This document shows, piece by piece, positions 8,649 to 16,439 of a DNA stretch of 33,807 bases; positions within the stretch are counted from its first letter, which is position 1, and every line of letters begins with the position of its first letter. The translations under genes were made by a program, and so were the position numbers. The notes beneath the pieces were generated by a model. It made no database searches. It worked only from the letters and a program-made list of their open reading frames with translations, and was not told the DNA's origin. Source of the DNA: Lewinellaceae bacterium (GTDB taxonomy: Bacteria > Bacteroidota > Bacteroidia > Chitinophagales > Saprospiraceae); NCBI GenBank assembly GCA_947476195.1, contig CANJPT010000046.1, positions 1 through 33,807 on the forward strand, written 5' to 3'.

Positions 8649-8756
8649 GCACAGATGACGTGAGGTTGATATTTCATCAGTATTAAGCCCAAATTTAAAT
8701 ATCTATGCACTTCAATTTCAGTAACGATCAAATAATCTTTCGGAACAACTAACATC

Positions 8757-10085
8757 ATGAACATCTTGCTCGGCGACCGCGAATACTTCAAAGGAATCCC
8801 TCAGATCAAACACGAAGGGCCCAAAACAGACAATCCGCTGGCATTTCGCTGGTACAACCCGGATCAAAAGGTGGGTGGGAAAACCATGCGGGAGCACCTG
8901 AAATTCGCCGTGGCCTACTGGCATACTCTGGGTGGCACCGGAGGCGATCCCTTTGGCCCCGGCACGAAAGATTTTCGCTGGCTGGAGTCCAAAAAACCGC
9001 TCCAGCAAGCCAGGGACAAAATGGATGCAGCCTTTGAATTTGCCACCAAGATCGGCATTGGATACTATTGTTTCCATGATTTCGATCTGGTGCAGGAAGG
9101 CGACACCCTGCGGGAAAGTGAACGCCGGCTGGGAAAGATCACGGACTATGCCCTTGAAAAGCAAAAAGCTTCCGGACTGAAATTACTCTGGGGAACAGCC
9201 AATTTATTCAGTCACCCACGATATATGAATGGTGCGGCGACCAATCCGGATTTTCAGGTGGTAGCTTGGGCGGGTGCGCAGGTGAAAAACGCGCTGGATG
9301 CCACCATTAAACTGGGCGGTGAAAATTATGTGTTCTGGGGCGGCCGGGAAGGGTATATGAGCCTATTAAATACCGATGTAAAACGAGAGCTCGATCACCT
9401 TGCCCGCTTTCTTCACATGGCCAAAGACTATGCGCGCAAAGCAGGATTCAAAGGCACCTTTTTCATTGAGCCCAAGCCCATGGAGCCGATGAAACACCAG
9501 TATGATTTCGACTCGGCTACCTGCATTGGTTTTTTGCGGGAGTATGGACTGGAAAAGGATTTCAAATTAAATGTCGAGGTAAACCATGCCACGCTTGCGT
9601 TGCATACTTTCCAACATGAATTGCAGATAGCGGCCAATGCCGGGATGCTTGGTTCCATTGATGCCAACCGGGGCGACTACCAAAATGGCTGGGATACGGA
9701 TCAGTTCCCGGTCAATGTGTATGAACTCACAGAAGCGATGCTCGTGATCCTCCAGGCGGGCGGATTGGCAGGCGGCGGCATCAATTTCGATGCTAAGACC
9801 CGTCGGAATTCCACGGATCTGGCGGATATCTTCTATGCCCATATTGGCGGCATGGATGCTTTTGCCCGTGCACTTTTGGCTGCACAAGAAATCCTGGAAA
9901 ATTCGGAGTATCGCAAATTGTTGAGCGAGCGTTATGGTTCGTTTGATTCGGAGGAAGGGCAAGCTTTTGAATCCGGCAAGCTGAATATCAAAGATTTGCG
10001 GAGTATTGCGATGCGTGAGGGGGAGCCGAGGCAGCTGAGTGGACGACAGGAAATGTTTGAGAATTTGTTGAACAGGTATGTTTAA
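8757..10085 (+). CDS. xylA: Xylose isomerase (class II)
   Basis: This enzyme interconverts D-xylose and D-xylulose (and D-glucose/fructose) with two divalent metal ions, in the cytoplasm. The 442-aa length is that of the long class II enzymes, as in Bacteroides. The active-site His-Asp pair is in FHDFD (H107, D108, D110). Metal and substrate motifs follow in order: [26 protein letters not shown] (E238), [24 protein letters not shown] and [12 protein letters not shown]. The ATG at 8757 gives the family's usual N-terminus ([21 protein letters not shown]). No xylulokinase or xylose transporter is nearby, so the gene is probably transcribed alone, ending at the terminator at 10220. Confidence 0.97.
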   Translation: MNILLGDREYFKGIPQIKHEGPKTDNPLAFRWYNPDQKVGGKTMREHLKFAVAYWHTLGGTGGDPFGPGTKDFRWLESKKPLQQARDKMDAAFEFATKIGIGYYCFHDFDLVQEGDTLRESERRLGKITDYALEKQKASGLKLLWGTANLFSHPRYMNGAATNPDFQVVAWAGAQVKNALDATIKLGGENYVFWGGREGYMSLLNTDVKRELDHLARFLHMAKDYARKAGFKGTFFIEPKPMEPMKHQYDFDSATCIGFLREYGLEKDFKLNVEVNHATLALHTFQHELQIAANAGMLGSIDANRGDYQNGWDTDQFPVNVYELTEAMLVILQAGGLAGGGINFDAKTRRNSTDLADIFYAHIGGMDAFARALLAAQEILENSEYRKLLSERYGSFDSEEGQAFESGKLNIKDLRSIAMREGEPRQLSGRQEMFENLLNRYV

Positions 10086-10219
10086 GGGAGCTTAAGAGTG
10101 GTTAGCTGAATGCCCGGTCTTATCCCAATCAGGTGTATATGTGTGGCAGGTTAAAACAGGGAGTATGTCGAAAAGTGGAAGGCTGGTTCGGATATAAAAT
10201 TTATCTTTCAATGCTATTG

Positions 10220-10268
10220 CCGAGGCGCGGAGAAACAATCAGGATCTCCGCGCTTCGGTATTTTTATA
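10220..10268 (+). terminator. Intrinsic terminator downstream of xylA
   Basis: A 14-bp stem pairs 10220-10233 (CCGAGGCGCGGAGA) with 10245-10258 (TCTCCGCGCTTCGG), with one G-U pair and an 11-nt loop. The T-rich tail TATTTTTAT follows directly on the plus strand. It lies 134 bp after the xylA stop and ahead of the promoter-like element at 10334. It occupies part of the 316-bp gap 10086-10401, in which I see no gene. Confidence 0.75.
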
Positions 10269-10307
10269 GGTAAGATGTACAAAGCCGACATATTCCAGGG
10301 CAATTTG

Positions 10308-10341
10308 ATTGGTTTTTTCAGATAATTGGCCTATAACTTTG
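10308..10341 (+). promoter_or_regulatory. Putative promoter of the first T9SS protein gene
   Basis: TAACTTTG at 10334-10341 fits the Bacteroidota -7 element TAnnTTTG. ATTG at 10308-10311 is a possible -33 element, 22 bp upstream. The ATG of the next gene lies 61 bp downstream at 10402, so the leader would be about 50 nt. The preceding gene is closed off by the terminator at 10220-10268. Confidence 0.45.
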
Positions 10342-10401
10342 CAGCGCAATTAAAGTATTAAGAATCAACTTGCCCCTTTCAACTTGTAACTTAATAACAT
10401 C

Positions 10402-12165
10402 ATGTCCAAATTTTTACTCCTTCTCGTCGCCTTTGCTTCCTCTTTTTCCAGAATGGCTGCGCAATGTGAGCCGCAATTACTCAACTGCAACGCGACCATT
10501 CAGGCCTGCGATTTTTCACCCAATTCTCCTGAACTTTGGAATGAAACCTATTGGTGGGATAATGTTATCCAAAGACATGATCTGGCCGAAACGGAAACGG
10601 ATTTGATGCTGCTGGTACAAGATACCTGTCCGGGAGACAGTCTCTCGGTACGCTGCCTGTTGTTTCTTGACCTGGACTTCGATGGAATTCAGGAAACGGT
10701 GGTTGACAGCGACAACCCACCTGCAGCAGGGACGGTCAATTTTAATAACGCAGGCAATCCAAATTATGCTGGCGGAACACCTCGTGTATTTGACGAAAGA
10801 GCGGTGCCTGTCAGCCAAAAATGGCGCTTTGGGCTTAGACCATCGGTTGCTGGCGATATTTCCAGCTTCAGTCTCCAATGGGTAAACGAGACGGTACCTA
10901 CTGCTTTCAAACTACCTGAACTAGCCTATGGAAGCCATAAAGTGCGCTGGATTGTAAGCAATAAAACGGGCTTTACTAAAACCTGCGAAAAGTCGTTCGT
11001 GGTCAAAGATTGCAAGGCGCCCACCGTGGTTTGCCTCAATGGCTTGAGCGTGAACGTGATGCCGACTATGATGGTCCAACTCTGGTCTTCAGATTTTTTA
11101 CAATATGCGGAGGATAACGTGACGCAAACCGGGCAACTCAAATACGGGGTCCGAAAGTCTGGCACAGGCACCGGATTTCCGGTGGATGCCATTGGAAACC
11201 CGGTGAACAATGTAGTGTTTACCTGTGCCGAACTTGGTACGCAAAGTGTTCAAATCTGGGCCATTGATGTGGCCGGCAATGCAGATTACTGTGAGACATA
11301 TGTGATTGTGCAGGATAATAATGGAAATTGCAACAATACTCCAGGCCCCATCATGGCTTGTGCAAAGGGTGGTTGTGGAAATGATTTTTTAGATGAAACG
11401 GTCTTTGATTTTTCTGTGATTGATTCGTTCCTGCCCCCCCTTATTTTTTTTGATCTCGGAGCATGCGGATCTATTAATGAAATTTTGCCGCCCAATACCA
11501 ATGTGATCATTACACCCAGCCTGGATGACAACCCACTCAATGGCGTAAGCAGTTTTGATATTGTTAAACTGCAGCAATTCATTGATGGGGTCACGCCGTT
11601 CAGTTCGCCTTATCAATGGATCGCCGCCGATGCAAACCATGACAATCATGTGGATTCTTTGGATGTACTGGAGTGCAAAAAACTGATCCTGGGTATATAT
11701 ACGGAATTGCCCAACAATACCTCCTGGCGTTTTGTAGACAAGAGTTATGTGTTCCCTTCCCCCAATCCATTATCTGCACCTTTTCCGGAATCTATTACTT
11801 TGAATACCAGCAATTTACCTGCTGTAACTCCTGAATTTGTAGGGATTAAAATTTGTGATGTTACCTGTGCCGGACTTGTTGACTTCTACGACTTGGAGCC
11901 GGGTAACGAACACCTGATCGGCATTCCAATGCCCAATTCTACGCATGAAGGAGCCATGCTCCCGCTTCAATTGGTCCGTGCTGAAACCGTTATGATGGAA
12001 GTTTTGGATTTCTCCGGGCGATTGCTTTTCCACACCGAAACACGCTTGCCTGAAGGGCCTGCTTTGTTGGAAATTCCAGCTTCGGCTTTGCCTGAGGCGG
12101 GGGTGTATGTCTGGCGGGTTCGGGCCGGAGCGGTGGTGAAGGCGGGGAAGATCATTAGATATTAA
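10402..12165 (+). CDS. Secreted T9SS protein with Ig-like and EF-hand/dockerin-like regions
   Basis: The 587-aa product has a signal peptide (residues 1-21, ending MAAQ). Residues about 22-203 are a Cys-containing N-terminal region found only in this copy. Residues about 204-312 (CKAPTVVCLNGLSVN to VQDNNGNCN) form an Ig-like, HYR-type module. A single calcium-binding loop, DANHDNHVDSLD (410-421), has acceptor residues at positions 1, 3, 5, 9 and 12 and is followed by LECKKLILG, like half of a dockerin. The last 75 residues (ASALPEAGVYVWRVRAG...KIIRY) are a type A T9SS sorting domain, so the protein should be exported across the outer membrane and attached to the surface or released. The gene at 12481 is a paralogue lacking the N-terminal region. 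Function is unknown; adhesion or binding is a guess. Confidence 0.85.
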   Translation: MSKFLLLLVAFASSFSRMAAQCEPQLLNCNATIQACDFSPNSPELWNETYWWDNVIQRHDLAETETDLMLLVQDTCPGDSLSVRCLLFLDLDFDGIQETVVDSDNPPAAGTVNFNNAGNPNYAGGTPRVFDERAVPVSQKWRFGLRPSVAGDISSFSLQWVNETVPTAFKLPELAYGSHKVRWIVSNKTGFTKTCEKSFVVKDCKAPTVVCLNGLSVNVMPTMMVQLWSSDFLQYAEDNVTQTGQLKYGVRKSGTGTGFPVDAIGNPVNNVVFTCAELGTQSVQIWAIDVAGNADYCETYVIVQDNNGNCNNTPGPIMACAKGGCGNDFLDETVFDFSVIDSFLPPLIFFDLGACGSINEILPPNTNVIITPSLDDNPLNGVSSFDIVKLQQFIDGVTPFSSPYQWIAADANHDNHVDSLDVLECKKLILGIYTELPNNTSWRFVDKSYVFPSPNPLSAPFPESITLNTSNLPAVTPEFVGIKICDVTCAGLVDFYDLEPGNEHLIGIPMPNSTHEGAMLPLQLVRAETVMMEVLDFSGRLLFHTETRLPEGPALLEIPASALPEAGVYVWRVRAGAVVKAGKIIRY

Positions 12166-12205
12166 TTAGCATGAAGAGACCCGAGTCTTGGCATATTTCG
12201 AATCT

Positions 12206-12375
12206 GACCTCGTAGAGGTCTAACATTGGTAGATGGTATATTACGAACGAGCACGAGGACCTCGGAGAGGTCCAACATAAATATTTTTGTGGATTCGGTT
12301 TACCAATGTTAGACCTCTACGAGGTCCACCAAAAACCCAATGACAATTGCTACCAATGTTAAGCCTCTCCGAGGC
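12206..12375. repeat. Array of four REP-like palindromic units
   Basis: The unit is a hairpin, GACCTC-GTA-GAGGTC, followed by TAACATTGGT. Unit 1 (12206-12230) and unit 3 (12302-12326, opposite strand) are exact 25-bp reverse complements. Unit 2 (12258-12278) has a GGA loop and a shortened tail. Unit 4 (12352-12375, opposite strand) has arms GCCTC/GAGGC around TCC. Orientation is two forward, then two reverse. A degenerate copy lies at 6615-6638. The array fills most of the 315-bp gap between the two paralogous secreted-protein genes. The inverted pair 1/3 could also fold as one large stem. Confidence 0.75.
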
Positions 12376-12480
12376 TGGGATCACGCGGTATTCGAATAAC
12401 TCAGGTTTCCATGGCCGTTACCAACTTGCCACTTTAACACTTGCCAACTTTTAACTTGCCAATTTGAAACTTTACGTCTA

Positions 12481-13797
12481 ATGAAAAGATCTATACTACT
12501 CCCATTGTTGCTGCTTGCTTCCGGAATTTTTGCGCAGAAAAAGCTTCCAGCCACTTCTGAAAAGTCGTTACCGCCAATTGACCCCACAAAAATAGTCCAA
12601 AGCTTATCCGGAGACACCGAGGCGCCGGTTGTTAACTGCCTCAATGGCCTGAGTGTCAATATCATGCCAACCGGAATGATCCAACTTTGGGCTTCTGATT
12701 TCTTGCTTTCTGTGTCGGATAATATGACGAATGTTGGTCAGATCAAACTTGGGATTCGCAAAGCGGGCACTGGTTTTGGATTTCCTGTGGACTCCCTGGG
12801 GAACCCGATCCAAAGTGTGCAATTTGATTGTGATGAATTGGGCGTAAAAGCCGTTGAGCTTTGGGCGGTAGACGAGTCCTGGAACGCAGCTTCTTGCAAT
12901 ACCTTTATTTTTGTCCAGGACAATAATGTTAATTGCTCTAACAACATTGATTTGAATCTATGTACCCGTGTATTATGCAGTGGAGCGGCGATTGAGAAGC
13001 TGGTATTCGAAGTGCACGGTACTTCAACTTTTACGCCTCCATATTCCTATTTCGTTTCTACGGATACAGGTGGCTGTTTGGATATGCCTAACAATATTCC
13101 TATTGCCAGCACTTTCACCGTTACCCCTTCAAAAGACGACAATCCATTAAATGGACTGGATGAGCAAGATATGATCTTGCTTTCCAAACACATCCATGGA
13201 ACACAGCCCTTCACCGAACCCTGGCAATGGGTCGCCGCCGATGCGAATCGCGATGGACAGATCACCATAGCGGACAGCCTTGAATTCAGAAATCTTCTCC
13301 TTGGGATCTATGCAGAACTCCCCAATAACAGCTCCTGGCGCTTCGTACCGGAAGGATATCAATTCCCTTTGCCGGATCCGCTTTCTCAGCCATTGCCGGA
13401 ATCTGTTACCATTGCAAGTGTTTTGGCCAATATGGATACCATTTTCATGGGCATCAAGATCGGTGACCTGGACTGTTCTGCGCTTCCTGGGTTTACGGAC
13501 CATGTTAATGGCGACCGCAATAAGGTATTAGCATCGGAGCATGCAGAGATTAGCCAACCGCGTCCGAATCCAACCACCAGTTGGGCTATTTTGCCCATTT
13601 ATCTCCCATTTTCGGAGCAAATCCATCTTGAAATCAGTGATATAGGAGGGAAAATATGCTGGTTCAATGATTTACAACTGGAAAAAGGCAATCACAATTT
13701 GGAGATCCCGGCCTCGGCAATGCCTGGTGCTGGGGTGTATTTGTGGCGGGTGAGTGCGGGTAAATTGGTGAAGGCTGGGAAGTTGGTGCGGTTTTAA
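12481..13797 (+). CDS. Secreted T9SS protein, paralogue of the upstream gene
   Basis: This 438-aa protein has a signal peptide (residues 1-19, ending GIFAQ). An Ig-like module at about 45-155 (APVVNCLNGLSVNIMPTGM to FVQDNNVNC) is closely similar to residues 204-312 of the 10402 gene product. A calcium-type loop DANRDGQITIAD spans residues 254-265, and a segment LPNNSSWRFVPEGYQFP matches the paralogue almost word for word. The C-terminal T9SS sorting domain ends AGKLVRF. Compared with its neighbour it lacks the 180-residue N-terminal extension and has a different segment between the Ig-like module and the EF-hand. The pair arose by tandem duplication. Both should be surface or secreted proteins; the ligand is unknown. 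Confidence 0.85.
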   Translation: MKRSILLPLLLLASGIFAQKKLPATSEKSLPPIDPTKIVQSLSGDTEAPVVNCLNGLSVNIMPTGMIQLWASDFLLSVSDNMTNVGQIKLGIRKAGTGFGFPVDSLGNPIQSVQFDCDELGVKAVELWAVDESWNAASCNTFIFVQDNNVNCSNNIDLNLCTRVLCSGAAIEKLVFEVHGTSTFTPPYSYFVSTDTGGCLDMPNNIPIASTFTVTPSKDDNPLNGLDEQDMILLSKHIHGTQPFTEPWQWVAADANRDGQITIADSLEFRNLLLGIYAELPNNSSWRFVPEGYQFPLPDPLSQPLPESVTIASVLANMDTIFMGIKIGDLDCSALPGFTDHVNGDRNKVLASEHAEISQPRPNPTTSWAILPIYLPFSEQIHLEISDIGGKICWFNDLQLEKGNHNLEIPASAMPGAGVYLWRVSAGKLVKAGKLVRF

Positions 13798-13813
13798 AGA
13801 ACGAGCAGCAGGT

Positions 13814-14053
13814 TCATTCCATATAGTCTTTAAAAATTTCAAGCGGTGCATCGAAATCTGTTGACATCTTGTACTTTCCCTTAGCGCTTCCAAATTTGGG
13901 TTTGTTTTTGTGTGCGGGCTTCAGGTTGTGTTTGGAAAAAAGCATTCCAATGAAATCCAGCACCTCTTTTTTAAGTGAGTCTGGCAGTTGTTGTAATTGA
14001 AAGACAATAAGTTGGTCAGAAGTAAAATTGCTTACACTTTTAGAAGAAGCCAT
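13814..14053 (-). CDS. DUF2281-type protein, antitoxin-like
   Basis: A 79-aa protein with the DUF2281 pattern: a helical N-terminal half (QLQQLPDSLKKEVLDFIGMLFSK), a basic hinge and the C-terminal signature KPKFGSAKGKYKMSTDFDAPLEIFKDYM. Members of this family are usually VapB-like antitoxins encoded directly upstream of a PIN-domain ribonuclease. Here the next 16 bp run into the convergent T9SS gene, and no PIN gene is present on either side. It is therefore an orphan antitoxin or has another function. Confidence 0.8.
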   Translation of the reverse strand: MASSKSVSNFTSDQLIVFQLQQLPDSLKKEVLDFIGMLFSKHNLKPAHKNKPKFGSAKGKYKMSTDFDAPLEIFKDYME

Positions 14054-14070
14054 CTTGTAAATATTTTGGA

Positions 14071-14078
14071 CAAAAATA
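14071..14078 (-). promoter_or_regulatory. Putative -7 element for the DUF2281 gene
   Basis: On the minus strand TATTTTTG fits TAnnTTTG and lies 17 bp ahead of the ATG at 14053, giving a leader of about 10 nt. No clear -33 element is visible at the usual distance. Confidence 0.35.
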
Positions 14079-14171
14079 TAGGAATTTTGACAATATTGAT
14101 GCCAGGTCTGATCTCAATTATAAGGTTTTAGCATTTTACTATGAACTTTAAGTTTATCGCATGGCGCAAAA

Positions 14172-15611
14172 TTACCCCATTCCTTTCCCCGGATTCAGGA
14201 TCCCCTGTGGATCGAACACCCCTTTGATCTCCCGCATCAGCCGCAATTCAACCTCGGAAAACACAATATCCAGATAAGGCCGTTGCACCAGGCCAATACC
14301 ATGCTCTCCGGAAAGGGTGCCGCCTACACTTTTTACAAACTGGAAGATCTCCCGAATACCCTTGGGCACTTCTTCTAGCCAGGCAGTTTCCGAAAGCTCG
14401 CCGCGCAGGATGTTGACGTGCAGATTGCCGTCGCCTGCATGGCCGTAACAGACGGATTCAAAGCCATATCGGGCGCCTACATCCTTTACTTTTTTGAGCA
14501 AATGCGGCAGTTCTGCCCGAGGAACCACCGTGTCTTCTTCCTTGTAGATAGAAGTGCTTTTCACCGCATGCGCCACATTGCGGCGGAGTTTCCAGAGGGC
14601 TGTCTTGGTGATTTCGTCGTCGGCAAAAAAGATATCGCCGCAGTCATATCCTTCCAGCACCCGGGTGATCGTTTCGCAATCTGTAACCAGGCTGTCCATG
14701 TGAAAACCATCCACTTCAATGAGCAGGTGCGCCGCATCTTCCTCGCGGATGGGCACAGGCGTTTCGCCAACATAGCGCACAGCCCAGTCAATGGCGTTGC
14801 GTTCCATAAATTCCAGTCCGCTGGGCGTAACACCCGCCTGAAAAATAGCTGCCACCGCCGCACAGGCGCTTTCTGCCGAACGAAACGGCACCAGCATCAA
14901 AAGATTCTGGGTAGGGTAGGGCTGAAGTTTCAAGACAATTTTGGTCACAATGCCCAGGGTGCCCTCGCTGCCTACGATGAGTTGGGTAAGGTTATAGCCG
15001 GTAGAGTTTTTCAGGGTGTTTGCTCCCGTCCAGATGATCTCGCCATTGGGCAGCACCACTTCCAGATTAAGCACATGGTCTTTCACCACGCCATATTTCA
15101 CAGCCTTTGGACCGCCAGCGTTGGTACTCACATTCCCGCCGATAAAACTCCAGCCCCTGCTGGACGGATCGGGCGGGTAAAAGAGCCCTTTTTCCCGTAC
15201 CGTGTTTTGCAGGGTTTCGGTGATCACTCCTGGCTCCACGGTAACCTGGAAATTGCGTTCATCGATTTTCAGGATCTGATCAAAACGCCGCATGGAGATA
15301 ACCAGACCACCGTGGGTAGGCAAAGCTCCCCCCGCCAGTCCGGACCCGCCACCCCGTACGGTGACCGGGATACGCTCGCGCGAGCAAAGCTTCATGATCT
15401 GGCTGATCTGTTCTGTGTTAGCAGGTTCCAAAACCGCCTGCGGGACAAACATAAGGTCCTCCGTCTCGTCGTGTCCGTGGTCTCGACGGGCGGTTTCATC
15501 CGTTAGAAGATAGGCTTCATACACTATATCGCGTAATTCCTTGAATACAGCAGCGGAGATGGGTTGTATGGCGTTACTTTTGCTGTCGGTTGACTGTTGG
15601 CTGTTGACCAT
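14172..15611 (-). CDS. FAD-linked oxidase, GlcD / D-2-hydroxyacid dehydrogenase type
   Basis: A 479-aa flavoprotein of the GlcD/D-lactate dehydrogenase group, which oxidises 2-hydroxyacids to 2-oxoacids. The N-terminal FAD_binding_4 domain shows PVTVRGGGSGLAGGA, SFIGGNVSTNAGGPKAVKYG and NLTQLIVGSEGTLGIVT. The C-terminal FAD-oxidase domain shows CYGHAGDGNLHVN, with the metal-type His, and SGEHGIG near the end. The substrate (glycolate, D-lactate or D-2-hydroxyglutarate) cannot be decided. No glcE/glcF or Fe-S partner gene is adjacent. The only in-frame ATG start lies at 15611 in repetitive-looking sequence (TTGACTGTTGGCTGTTGACC), so the first 10-15 residues are doubtful. The gene is divergent from that at 15632, with about 20 bp between starts. 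Confidence 0.9.
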   Translation of the reverse strand: MVNSQQSTDSKSNAIQPISAAVFKELRDIVYEAYLLTDETARRDHGHDETEDLMFVPQAVLEPANTEQISQIMKLCSRERIPVTVRGGGSGLAGGALPTHGGLVISMRRFDQILKIDERNFQVTVEPGVITETLQNTVREKGLFYPPDPSSRGWSFIGGNVSTNAGGPKAVKYGVVKDHVLNLEVVLPNGEIIWTGANTLKNSTGYNLTQLIVGSEGTLGIVTKIVLKLQPYPTQNLLMLVPFRSAESACAAVAAIFQAGVTPSGLEFMERNAIDWAVRYVGETPVPIREEDAAHLLIEVDGFHMDSLVTDCETITRVLEGYDCGDIFFADDEITKTALWKLRRNVAHAVKSTSIYKEEDTVVPRAELPHLLKKVKDVGARYGFESVCYGHAGDGNLHVNILRGELSETAWLEEVPKGIREIFQFVKSVGGTLSGEHGIGLVQRPYLDIVFSEVELRLMREIKGVFDPQGILNPGKGMG

Positions 15612-15631
15612 TGACTTTTATATCGATTCAA

Positions 15632-16393
15632 ATGTTTCAAAAACTACTTGTCCTGATTTTCGCAGTATGCTGCGCATCCGCTCTTTTCTCCCAAACCCTT
15701 CCGGATACGAAAAAGCCGCAGAAAGACGGCAAAAGTACAGCGGTATTGGCACATTTCACGCTGGGTGGGCATTTGCCTGCTGGTGATCTGAGTGATCGCT
15801 TTGGTTTGAATGGATCATTAGGGGCAGGCACTGAATTTATTACGGCCCATAACTGGATTTACGGTCTCGAAGGGGCCTTTATTTTTGGCAGCAAGATCAA
15901 AGAAGACCCCTTGTCTATCCTTCGCACGCCTGAGGGTGATATTATTGGAAACGACCGGGCCATTGCTACCACAAGATACCAGGAAAGAGGGATGTACCTG
16001 GGCGCAGAAGTGGGTAAAATAATCACGTTTAGTGAAAAACGCGCCGGAATCCGGATAAGCCTGGGCGGTGGCTGGGCTCAACACCGCATTCAGATATTCG
16101 ACGATACCCGTACTGTCGTGCAAATCAAAGGCGATTATAAAAAGGGTTACGACCGATTATGCGGTGGGCCTGCGCTTCAACAATTCATTGGATGGCAACA
16201 CCTTGGATACGGACAGGATATGAGCTGGCTTTTTGGGGTTGAGTTCAACCAGGCTTTTACTCATACCCTCCGGGACTGGGATTTTACAGAAATGAGGAAA
16301 TTGGAAGGAAAGCGCCTGGATCTTCGTTTTGGCGTTCGACTGGCCTGGACGCTGCCGTTTTATACGGGGTATGCGGAGGATATTTATTATTAA
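15632..16393 (+). CDS. Putative outer-membrane beta-barrel protein
   Basis: A 253-aa protein. The frame is open from 15611, but the ATG at 15632 is chosen because it begins a standard signal peptide (MFQKLLVLIFAVCCASALFSQ). The mature part is rich in alternating hydrophobic and aromatic strands with Gly turns (GGHLPAGDLSDRFG, MYLGAEVGKI, GIRISLGGGW, LDLRFGVRLAWTLPFY) and ends in Tyr-Tyr, which fits an 8-12-strand outer-membrane barrel. I do not recognise a named family. It precedes waaA by 43 bp on the same strand, so the two may be co-transcribed, consistent with an envelope role. Confidence 0.7.
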   Translation: MFQKLLVLIFAVCCASALFSQTLPDTKKPQKDGKSTAVLAHFTLGGHLPAGDLSDRFGLNGSLGAGTEFITAHNWIYGLEGAFIFGSKIKEDPLSILRTPEGDIIGNDRAIATTRYQERGMYLGAEVGKIITFSEKRAGIRISLGGGWAQHRIQIFDDTRTVVQIKGDYKKGYDRLCGGPALQQFIGWQHLGYGQDMSWLFGVEFNQAFTHTLRDWDFTEMRKLEGKRLDLRFGVRLAWTLPFYTGYAEDIYY

Positions 16394-16439
16394 TGTGGTC
16401 AATGGGTTTAATGTGGTCAATGTGTAAATGTAGTCAATG
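16392..16439 (+). repeat. Short imperfect tandem repeat of AATGTGGTCAATG
   Basis: Three copies occur: 16392-16404 and 16410-16422 are identical, and 16427-16439 has one change (GTAGTC). The third copy contains the waaA start codon at 16437-16439. Similar copies (AATGTGGTCAAT, AATGTGGCCAATG) occur at the start of the flippase gene near 25124-25154. Confidence 0.6.

Noticed and set aside
14418-15506. 362-codon plus-strand reading frame
   Set aside because: It is antisense to the FAD-linked oxidase, whose motifs are complete; the antisense protein has no domain.
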